This document shows, piece by piece, positions 58,085 through 64,000 of a DNA stretch of 64,000 nt. Made by a program: the position numbers and the translations under genes. Every line of letters begins with the position of its first letter. The first letter of the stretch is position 1. Source of the DNA: Enterobacteriaceae bacterium LSJC7 (lineage in GTDB: Bacteria > Pseudomonadota > Gammaproteobacteria > Enterobacterales > Enterobacteriaceae); NCBI GenBank assembly GCA_000302695.1, contig AMFN01000003.1, positions 868,001-932,000 on the forward strand. The letters are read 5' to 3'. The notes below the pieces were generated by a model. It saw only the letters and a list, made by a program, of their open reading frames with translations, was not told the DNA's origin and made no database searches.

Positions 58085-58285
58085 GTGTCACAGCCTCCAG
58101 GGGTACGAAACCGAAACCAGTTTAACGGTCGTATGACCCGAATCGTACTGCTTATCAGCTTCCTCTTCTTCTTCGGACGTTTTGTCTACTCCTCCATCGG
58201 TGCCTGGTACCATCACCAGGAAAAAGTCAGCTCCCAACAGTCAAGCCTCAGCGTTGAGCAAAGTGGCGGTGGCGTAGCGCGGTAG
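58085..58285 (+). CDS. yfgG: Small membrane protein YfgG
   Basis: 66-residue single-pass protein (63 in E. coli). Conserved basic N-terminus NQFNGRMTRIVLLISFLFFF, TM helix about 18-36, then FGRFVYSSIGAWYHHQ and a variable Ser/Gln-rich tail. E. coli YfgG has been tied to nickel/cobalt tolerance. The start is GTG, with AAGGA seven bases upstream. The E. coli neighbours yfgH and yfgI are missing after it. Confidence 0.92.
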   Translation: MSQPPGVRNRNQFNGRMTRIVLLISFLFFFGRFVYSSIGAWYHHQEKVSSQQSSLSVEQSGGGVAR

Positions 58286-58315
58286 TTAGCTGTTCTTCGA
58301 AATAACATCCTGTGC

Positions 58316-58441
58316 TTACGCGTCGCTTTCTGGCATCTGGTTAACACGCGTTTCTGACGCAAACAGGCGGTATCCGTCTGCATCGCGAATCTCTGTAATA
58401 AACCACCGATTTCCATCAATGAAAAGTCCTGGTAAAGCACT
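58316..58441 (-). pseudogene. Possible C-terminal remnant of an unidentified gene
   Basis: An open frame of 41 codons ends in TAA at 58316 and is preceded directly by TAG, three bases beyond the vapC-type stop. It has no start codon or ribosome site. The translation looks protein-like (FIDGNRWFITEIRDADGYR, then LFASETRVNQMPESDA), more so than chance frames nearby. It may be the end of a gene truncated when the toxin-antitoxin pair came in. The family is not recognised. Confidence 0.35.
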
Positions 58442-58444
58442 CTA

Positions 58445-58831
58445 TCAGATTTGCCGTATTGGTCCCGGGTACGCCGCAACCTGCTTATCTGCCGTCAGGA
58501 GCGTAATACCTTCTACTGCGGCCTGCGCAACCAACAGGCGATCGAACGGATCTTTATGTAAAGATGGCAAATTTTCAGTCGCCACGGTATGTTCGCTGGT
58601 AATAACCAGTTCCGTGTAGCCGTTATCAATAAGACCTCTTCGCAGCACCCGCGCATCAACCTGAAAATCATCACGCCCCATGCCACGTTTGATGGCTATC
58701 TCCCACAGGCTCGCCGCGCTAAAAAAAAGCTCATTTTCAGGTGCACTCAGCAACGCTTTCGCCTGCCGACTAAGTCGCTCCGGCATGCCCGCTGCCCACA
58801 GCAGAACATGCGTATCAAGAATGAATTTCAT
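58445..58831 (-). CDS. PIN-domain toxin of a VapC-type toxin-antitoxin pair
   Basis: Predicted Mg-dependent ribonuclease. 128 residues, typical PIN length. The acidic quartet is present: Asp6 (FILDTH), Glu44 (LWEIAIK), Asp94/Asp97 (KDPFDRLLVAQA) and Asp115 (LLTADKQV). The ATG overlaps the antitoxin stop (ATGA), as in most type II pairs. This PIN subfamily usually pairs with a Phd-type antitoxin, which is what lies upstream. The target RNA cannot be told from sequence. Absent at this site in E. coli, so acquired or lost variably. Confidence 0.9.
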   Translation of the reverse strand: MKFILDTHVLLWAAGMPERLSRQAKALLSAPENELFFSAASLWEIAIKRGMGRDDFQVDARVLRRGLIDNGYTELVITSEHTVATENLPSLHKDPFDRLLVAQAAVEGITLLTADKQVAAYPGPIRQI

Positions 58832-59073
58832 GCTTCTCCACCAAAAAGAGCTTCAATTTCCCCTGCCGCCATGCAGTCAAAGTCCTCTGGAACGGTGATT
58901 GCGCCCGCCATAAACCCCAGACGCTGCTCCTGACCACTCTCTGGAATGCCCAGTGCCGCGACCTTCACCAGCGGTTTACCAGCACGGGCAATGATGAATG
59001 ATTCCCCCTGAGCCGCCATTTCGACCAGGCGCGAAAGATGCGTTTTCGCTTCATGAATATTGACCACTTTCAT
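58828..59073 (-). CDS. Phd/YefM-family antitoxin
   Basis: 81-residue antitoxin expected to neutralise the PIN toxin and repress its own promoter. The N-terminal DNA-binding/dimer part is MKVVNIHEAKTHLSRLVEMAAQGESFIIARAGKPLVKV (typical Phd layout), and the acidic C-terminal tail (VPEDFDCMAAGEIEALFG) is the usual toxin-wrapping segment. The second of two nearby ATGs was chosen since GGAG lies six bases ahead of it. A short inverted repeat CCGGA/TCCGG (about 59082-59102) sits just upstream and could be part of the operator. Confidence 0.88.
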   Translation of the reverse strand: MKVVNIHEAKTHLSRLVEMAAQGESFIIARAGKPLVKVAALGIPESGQEQRLGFMAGAITVPEDFDCMAAGEIEALFGGEA

Positions 59074-59330
59074 CTCCATCTCCGGAACTGAACTAAGTCC
59101 GGTTAGTCTGGTTTAAAAATCACGCAAAGTAAAGCGTACTTTTTTTCGCCGCTGTAGAAGCAACGCACAACAAACGCTCTGAATACATACCTACACAGAT
59201 GAGTAAGCCCTGGCCAGCACAAACAAAAAAACACAGAAGCTGGCACCAGGAAAATCAGACGTTTTATCAGGACGTGAAAATCACGTTGTGAACAGCCTTC
59301 CAGAACCGTGGCTTTATTAAAGGAGCGCGT
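59074..59330. other. Antitoxin upstream region
   Basis: About 260 bases, AT-richer than average. It should contain the toxin-antitoxin promoter and its operator (imperfect CCGGA/TCCGG repeat at 59082-59102). No gene recognised. Confidence 0.4.
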
Positions 59331-59435
59331 ATGACCGGTAGTTACAATAATAAAAAACCCCGCCGGAGGAGCCGAAGCGGGGTTGTCATATCAGGTATTC
59401 ACGACTTAAAAAGGAATATTTCACTCAGCTATTAA
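59331..59435 (+). CDS. Candidate small basic protein (34 residues)
   Basis: Open frame with a strong ribosome site (AAAGGAG, five bases before ATG). The product starts MTGSYNNKKPRRRSRSGVVI and is very basic in the first half. The frame contains the hairpin that is a terminator on the other strand, so the Arg-rich stretch may simply reflect that hairpin. No homologue recognised. It could be a real small protein or chance. Confidence 0.3.
   Translation: MTGSYNNKKPRRRSRSGVVISGIHDLKRNISLSY
59351..59384 (-). terminator. Strong intrinsic terminator on the minus strand
   Basis: Eight-base stem AACCCCGC/GCGGGGTT (59377-59384 with 59356-59363), with an inner CGG/CCG pair, then TTTTTTATT on the minus strand. 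It is 364 bases past the Sel1-repeat gene stop and must end a transcript from that gene or from the small frames between. Confidence 0.88.
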
Positions 59436-59507
59436 CAACATGAGAAACCCATTTAAATCAAAAAATAAAACATAAAGCCAATGCCATGATGCGGCGAGGA
59501 CGCTCAC
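59421..59507 (-). CDS. Candidate small hydrophobic peptide (28 residues)
   Basis: GTG-started frame with GAGG five bases upstream, ending 37 bases before the terminator. The product is hydrophobic throughout (MSVLAASWHWLYVLFFDL, then a Leu/Met/Ile-rich end), the size and character of a small membrane peptide or type I toxin. No known toxin family recognised. It is AT-rich compared with its surroundings. Confidence 0.3.
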   Translation of the reverse strand: MSVLAASWHWLYVLFFDLNGFLMLLIAE

Positions 59508-59519
59508 ACCTACCTCTTT

Positions 59520-59573
59520 TCACGCACAGGCGCAAGTTTTCGGTCGCTCATGAGCATTTGCTCCCATACTCAT
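59520..59573 (-). CDS. Candidate leader-like peptide (17 residues)
   Basis: Reads MSMGANAHERPKTCACA and stops. The ribosome site GGAGGGG (minus strand, 59577-59583) is among the strongest in the region. It precedes the hydrophobic 28-residue frame by 12 bases. It could be an upstream frame that controls the next one. No homologue recognised. Confidence 0.3.
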   Translation of the reverse strand: MSMGANAHERPKTCACA

Positions 59574-59747
59574 AATCCCCTCCGCTCGCCTGGCCCGCTG
59601 AGGAATACAAAGAATGGCAAGCTCAAAGATTATGCCGCTTTATGCACAATTCCACAGCCCAAGGCCTTCTCAGAAAAACGGAAGAGAAAGCACGCTAAAT
59701 CAGTCACAGCGGTCAACACGGCCTGAACTTGCCCACGCCCGCGAACA
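59574..59747. other. Sel1 gene downstream region
   Basis: About 170 bases between the Sel1-repeat gene stop and the small minus-strand frames. A CATAAT hexamer near 59630 on the minus strand could be a -10 for those frames, without a good -35. No gene recognised. Confidence 0.3.
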
Positions 59748-60731
59748 TTACTGGCTCATGGGCGCTACCGCCTGCATCGTATTTTCTGCACTGGCCTCCA
59801 CCGCCTGCGCCTCAAACGAAGCATCCTCTACACCACGCCTGGCGTGGCGGCGATCGGCAACACCAGAGCAGTCGGCAACGCCGGATAGCTCTCCATCAAG
59901 CACAGCATGGCCCCAGTTCTCCAGGCGAGTGTACCAGGCCTTATCCTCAGCGCGCTTCAGCCAGGCAATTGCTTCCTCATCCTGCTGTTGCGCCGCTTTT
60001 TCCAACCAGAGCCGCGCCTGTAGCTTGTTCATGCCCGCACCGTAACCGTTCGAATAGGCCTCACCTACCTTAAACTGGGCACGGGAATTACCCTGCGTCG
60101 CCGCCTTGCAGAACCATTTGAACGCTTTTTCCGGGCTGGGGGCATAATGATCCAACAGGGCAACTTCTTCGAAGGAACCGGCAGCGGCAGCAGAGATACC
60201 TTCAGAGTTGTCCTGGTAGAACCATCCCAGATTTATCTCGGCGTTTATGTTATTACTGGCCGCAGCACGTTCAAACCAGGTGCCAGCCTTGACCCGGTCC
60301 TTGTCAACGCCTTCACCGCGCCAGTAAATAACACCCATTTCATTCTGGGCATCCGCATCGCCTTGCTCCGCCGCCTTTTTGAACCAGCGCACCGCTTCAG
60401 CGCTGTCCTCAGGACCACCGTCACCATCGCGATAGAGCATAGCCAGCTGGAGCTGTGCGCGAACCATCCCCAAACTGGCAGCCTTGTCCCACCATTTGCG
60501 TGCACCAAGGTAGTTTTGATTCTGGTAGAAGTAAGCGCCAAAATTGAACAAGGCCTGTGGGTCCCCCGTCTCGGCGGCTTCGCGCAGGCGGGTAAATTCG
60601 GTGAGTTGATCGTCGCCCTGCTCAACCCTGGGCAATGGCTCGCTAAAGGCGGACGTGTTGCCCTCAGCCCCGGAGATGACTAAAAACCCAGCAAAAGTAA
60701 GAGCGGACACGCTCCCCCATCGGTTAAGCAT
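59748..60731 (-). CDS. Secreted Sel1-repeat (TPR-like) protein
   Basis: 327 residues. Signal peptide about 1-28, a short spacer, then about five Sel1-like repeats between residues 50 and 265 (for example AEAVRWFKKAAEQGDADAQNEMG and AFKWFCKAATQGNSRAQFKVGEAY), with one irregular insert near 175-195. The last 60 residues are unstructured, Ala/Glu/Val-rich. Such proteins act as periplasmic scaffolds, but no partner gene is adjacent and the function is unknown. Not present between yfgG and guaA in E. coli. Transcribed alone toward the 59351 terminator. Confidence 0.82.
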   Translation of the reverse strand: MLNRWGSVSALTFAGFLVISGAEGNTSAFSEPLPRVEQGDDQLTEFTRLREAAETGDPQALFNFGAYFYQNQNYLGARKWWDKAASLGMVRAQLQLAMLYRDGDGGPEDSAEAVRWFKKAAEQGDADAQNEMGVIYWRGEGVDKDRVKAGTWFERAAASNNINAEINLGWFYQDNSEGISAAAAGSFEEVALLDHYAPSPEKAFKWFCKAATQGNSRAQFKVGEAYSNGYGAGMNKLQARLWLEKAAQQQDEEAIAWLKRAEDKAWYTRLENWGHAVLDGELSGVADCSGVADRRHARRGVEDASFEAQAVEASAENTMQAVAPMSQ

Positions 60732-60926
60732 AGGTGACCATCCTTATGTCGGTTGAATCGGTCGGCGAACGTCCTGCGCGACCGCTGTCAGGCCATCAAT
60801 GACAGCCTGTATCGGCAATCTCAATTATAAGCAATGCGTGAAAGCGCTGCCGATACCATGCCGGTGTCATTCACCCAGCCATGGTATCGGCATTTTACCT
60901 CAGTATGCCTTGCGCATACCCCAGGA

Positions 60927-62504
60927 TCACTCCCACTCGATCGTGGCAGGTGGCTTCCCGGAAATATCATAAACCACACGTGAAATGCCGTTAACTTCGT
61001 TGATAATGCGGTTAGATACGCGGCCCAGGAAGTCATACGGCAGGTGTGCCCAGTGCGCGGTCATAAAGTCGATGGTTTCTACCGCACGCAGTGAAACCAC
61101 CCAGTCGTATTTACGGCCATCGCCCATCACGCCCACAGAGCGTACCGGCAGGAACACGGTAAACGCCTGGCTGACTTTATCGTAGAGATCCGCTTTGCGC
61201 AGCTCTTCAATAAAGATAGCGTCAGCGCGGCGCAGCAGGTCGCAGTACTCTTTTTTCACTTCGCCCAGTACGCGCACGCCCAGACCCGGCCCCGGGAACG
61301 GGTGGCGGAACAACATGTCGTACGGCAGGCCCAGCTCCAGACCAATTTTGCGCACTTCGTCTTTGAACAGCTCTTTAAGCGGCTCAACCAGGCCCATCTT
61401 CATCTCTTTTGGCAGACCGCCCACGTTGTGGTGCGATTTAATTACGTGCGCCTTACCGGTTGCCGAGGCTGCAGATTCGATAACGTCCGGGTAAATCGTG
61501 CCCTGCGCCAGCCACTTCACGTCTTCGAGTTTCAGCGCTTCTTCATCAAACACTTCAACAAACACGCGGCCAATGGTTTTACGCTTGGCTTCCGGGTCAT
61601 CAATGCCCGCAAGCGCACTCAGGAAGCGCTCTTCTGCCGGAACGTGGACGATGTTGAGACCGAAGTGATCGCCAAACATCTCCATCACCTGCTCGGCTTC
61701 GTTCAGGCGCAGCAGACCATTGTCGACAAACACGCAGGTCAGGCGCTCGCCAATAGCGCGGTGCAGCAGCATTGCGGTCACGGAAGAGTCCACGCCGCCA
61801 GACAGACCGAGGATCACGTTATCCTGGCCAACCTGCTCGCGAATGCGCTCAACGGCATCGTCGATGATCTTCGCCGGCGTCCACAGCGCTTCACACTGGC
61901 AGATGTCGCGCACAAAGCGCTCCAGCATACGCAGCCCCTGGCGGGTGTGGGTCACTTCCGGGTGGAACTGCACACCGTAAAAACGCTTCTCTTCGTTAGC
62001 CATAATAGCGAACGGGCAGGTTTCGGTGCTGGCTACGGTCACAAAATCAGACGGGATCGCCGTGACTTTATCGCCGTGGCTCATCCACACGTCCAGCAGC
62101 GGGTTACCGGCATCGCTGAGCGCGTCTTCAATGCCGCGCACCAGCGCGCTGTCGGTTTTGACTTCCACCTGGGCATAGCCAAATTCACGCTCATTAGAAC
62201 CTTCTACGTGGCCGCCAAGCTGCATAGCCATGGTCTGCATGCCATAGCACACGCCGAGTACCGGTACACCTGCGTCAAACACATACTGCGGCGCACGCGG
62301 GCTGTTATTTTCAGTGGTGCTCTCCGGCCCGCCGGAAAGGATGATGCCGCTGGGATTGAACTCACGAATCTGGGCTTCTGTCACGTCCCACGCCCACAGT
62401 TCGCAGTAGACGCCCAGTTCACGCACGCGGCGTGCCACCAGCTGAGTGTACTGAGAGCCGAAGTCGAGGATAAGAATGCGATGCTTATGAATATTTTCCG
62501 TCAT
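60927..62504 (-). CDS. guaA: GMP synthase (glutamine-hydrolysing)
   Basis: Converts XMP to GMP. 525 residues, as in E. coli. Glutamine amidotransferase domain with Cys86 (GVCYGMQ) and the His/Glu of FHPEVTH near 181-183; ATP pyrophosphatase domain with the PP-loop LSGGVDSSV (about 228-236); C-terminal dimer domain ending PATIEWE. The start MTENIHKHR was chosen by homology. Downstream of guaB in the guaBA operon (70-bp gap). Confidence 0.97.
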   Translation of the reverse strand: MTENIHKHRILILDFGSQYTQLVARRVRELGVYCELWAWDVTEAQIREFNPSGIILSGGPESTTENNSPRAPQYVFDAGVPVLGVCYGMQTMAMQLGGHVEGSNEREFGYAQVEVKTDSALVRGIEDALSDAGNPLLDVWMSHGDKVTAIPSDFVTVASTETCPFAIMANEEKRFYGVQFHPEVTHTRQGLRMLERFVRDICQCEALWTPAKIIDDAVERIREQVGQDNVILGLSGGVDSSVTAMLLHRAIGERLTCVFVDNGLLRLNEAEQVMEMFGDHFGLNIVHVPAEERFLSALAGIDDPEAKRKTIGRVFVEVFDEEALKLEDVKWLAQGTIYPDVIESAASATGKAHVIKSHHNVGGLPKEMKMGLVEPLKELFKDEVRKIGLELGLPYDMLFRHPFPGPGLGVRVLGEVKKEYCDLLRRADAIFIEELRKADLYDKVSQAFTVFLPVRSVGVMGDGRKYDWVVSLRAVETIDFMTAHWAHLPYDFLGRVSNRIINEVNGISRVVYDISGKPPATIEWE

Positions 62505-62574
62505 TGACGCTGATTCCGAGGCAAAGAGCAATTAACAATAAGTGACCGGGCGCACAAGGCGCCCGGCAGTAAAA

Positions 62575-64000
62575 TCAGGAACCCATTCGATAGTTCGGGG
62601 ATTCTTTAGTGATGGTGACGTCGTGCACGTGGCTTTCCTGAATACCTGCGCCGCTGATGCGCACAAATTCCGCTTTAGTACGCAGCTCATCAATCGTGCC
62701 ACAACCGGTGAGGCCCATGCAGGAGCGCAGGCCGCCCATCTGCTGGTGCACTATCTCTTTCAGGTAGCCTTTGTACGCCACGCGGCCTTCAATGCCTTCC
62801 GGCACCAGTTTGTCGGCGGCGTTATCGCTCTGGAAGTAACGGTCAGAAGAGCCTTTAGACATCGCGCCGAGCGAACCCATACCGCGGTAAGATTTGAACG
62901 AACGGCCCTGATACAGCTCGATTTCGCCTGGCGATTCTTCGGTGCCTGCCAGCATGGAGCCAACCATGACGGCGCTGGCGCCTGCGGCGATAGCTTTCGC
63001 GATATCGCCGGAGAAGCGGATTCCGCCATCGGCAATAACCGGAATACCGGTGCCTTCCAGCGCTTCAACCGCGTCAGACACGGCGGTTATCTGCGGTACG
63101 CCCACGCCAGTCACGATGCGGGTAGTACAAATAGAGCCAGGGCCGATGCCCACTTTCACCGCGCTCACGCCAGCGTCGGCCAGCGCGCGAGCGCCTGCAC
63201 CGGTCGCCACGTTGCCGCCAATGATTTGCAGGTCCGGGTATTTAGCGCGCGTTTCGCGAATGCGCTGCAACACGCCTTCAGAATGGCCGTGGGAGGAGTC
63301 AATCAGCAGCACGTCAACGCCTGCGGCAACCAGCGCGTCAACACGCTCTTCGTTGCCCGCACCTGCGCCAACCGCCGCGCCAACGCGCAGACGACCATGC
63401 TCGTCTTTACAGGCGTTCGGCTTACGTTCTGCTTTCTGGAAATCTTTAACGGTGATCATGCCGCGCAGGTGGAAGCCTTCGTCAACAACCAGTGCTTTCT
63501 CAACGCGTTTTTCATGCATACGCGTCAGCACAACATCGCGGGCTTCATCTTCACGTACCGTCACCAGGCGCTCTTTCGGCGTCATGTAGGCGCTTACCGG
63601 CTGGCTGAGATCGGTCACAAAGCGCACATCACGGCCGGTGATAATGCCCACCAGTTCGTTCTCTGCATTCACCACCGGGTAACCGGCGAAACCGTTGCGC
63701 TCGGTCAGCTCGCGCACTTCCAGCAGCGTGGTGCTCGGCAGCACGGTCTGTGGGTCAGTTACCACGCCGCTTTCGTGTTTCTTCACGCGACGGACTTCTT
63801 CCGCCTGGCGCTCAATGGACATGTTTTTGTGGATAAAGCCGATGCCGCCTTCCTGTGCCAGCGCAATAGCCAGACGCGCTTCCGTCACGGTATCCATCGC
63901 GGCAGACAGCATCGGGATATTCAGACGAATGGTTTTAGTCAGCTGAGTGCTGAGATCGGCAGTATTAGGCAGAACAGTAGAGTGGGCGGGAACGAGCAGA
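62575..64000 (-). CDS. guaB: IMP dehydrogenase, missing its first residues
   Basis: Oxidises IMP to XMP, the committed step to GMP. 475 codons are in the window, from [12 protein letters not shown] onward; about the first 14 residues lie past the edge (E. coli 488). Two CBS domains (about 93-210) interrupt the barrel. The catalytic cysteine is in [17 protein letters not shown], with the mobile flap and Arg-Tyr in the [24 protein letters not shown] block. The promoter and its regulatory sites lie outside the window. Confidence 0.97.
   Translation of the reverse strand, partial: LLVPAHSTVLPNTADLSTQLTKTIRLNIPMLSAAMDTVTEARLAIALAQEGGIGFIHKNMSIERQAEEVRRVKKHESGVVTDPQTVLPSTTLLEVRELTERNGFAGYPVVNAENELVGIITGRDVRFVTDLSQPVSAYMTPKERLVTVREDEARDVVLTRMHEKRVEKALVVDEGFHLRGMITVKDFQKAERKPNACKDEHGRLRVGAAVGAGAGNEERVDALVAAGVDVLLIDSSHGHSEGVLQRIRETRAKYPDLQIIGGNVATGAGARALADAGVSAVKVGIGPGSICTTRIVTGVGVPQITAVSDAVEALEGTGIPVIADGGIRFSGDIAKAIAAGASAVMVGSMLAGTEESPGEIELYQGRSFKSYRGMGSLGAMSKGSSDRYFQSDNAADKLVPEGIEGRVAYKGYLKEIVHQQMGGLRSCMGLTGCGTIDELRTKAEFVRISGAGIQESHVHDVTITKESPNYRMGS

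Noticed and set aside
61302-62507. A 401-codon open frame antisense to guaA
   Set aside because: Exactly mirrors a conserved gene in a GC-rich genome, has no ribosome site or recognisable domain, and is rich in His/Arg/Phe as expected of antisense shadows.

Overview
This window is a contiguous piece of a chromosome from the family Enterobacteriaceae. Protein similarity and gene order follow the Escherichia coli K-12 segment from cysM to guaB almost gene for gene. The sequence is GC-rich, and E. coli accessory blocks such as eut and hyf are missing. A Cronobacter/Franconibacter/Enterobacter-type relative fits, but I cannot fix the genus from sequence alone. There are no rRNA or tRNA genes, insertion sequences, prophage genes or CRISPR arrays that I can see.

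Layout. 1-4260 holds the sulfate/thiosulfate importer cysPTWA and the start of cysM, on the minus strand. 4.4-7.5 kb has yfeXYZ, an OB-fold stress protein and ypeA. 7.8-10.4 kb has amiA-hemF and an unrecognised lipoprotein where E. coli carries the eut operon. 10.5-17.8 kb has central carbon genes (maeB, talA, tktB), then ypfG and nudK. 17.9-28.8 kb is a nitrate block: the complete napFDAGHBC operon, aegA, and the sensor/regulator pair narQ-narP as an overlapping operon. E. coli keeps nap and narP near ccm, far from narQ, so here structural and regulatory nitrate genes are side by side. 28.9-43.2 kb is conserved core: acrD, the tiny gene ypfM, yffB-dapE-ypfN, ypfH, tmcA, ypfJ, dapA-bamC-purC, gcvR-bcp and perM.

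43.2-45.0 kb carries an Aer-like energy-taxis receptor behind a consensus flagellar sigma-28 promoter, at the place where E. coli has hyf-focB upstream of perM. 45.2-57.7 kb is core again: bepA-yfgD, hda (CTG start), upp-uraA (UTP-sensing start region), purMN (PurR operator), ppk-ppx and the c-di-GMP phosphodiesterase pdeF. 58.1-60.7 kb is the most variable part. After yfgG come a PIN-toxin/Phd-antitoxin pair, a possible gene remnant, a gene-poor AT-richer stretch with small open frames and a strong terminator, and a secreted Sel1-repeat protein. The window ends in guaA and most of guaB.

The genes are mostly housekeeping: sulfur assimilation, pentose phosphate, purine and pyrimidine supply, lysine/cell-wall precursors, polyphosphate, and outer-membrane assembly quality control. 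Anaerobic nitrate respiration with its own two-component control and a motility-linked redox sensor are the main adaptive functions. All recognised genes read through without frameshifts. Several start codons are unusual (CTG hda, TTG gcvR, GTG cysM, purM and yfgG).
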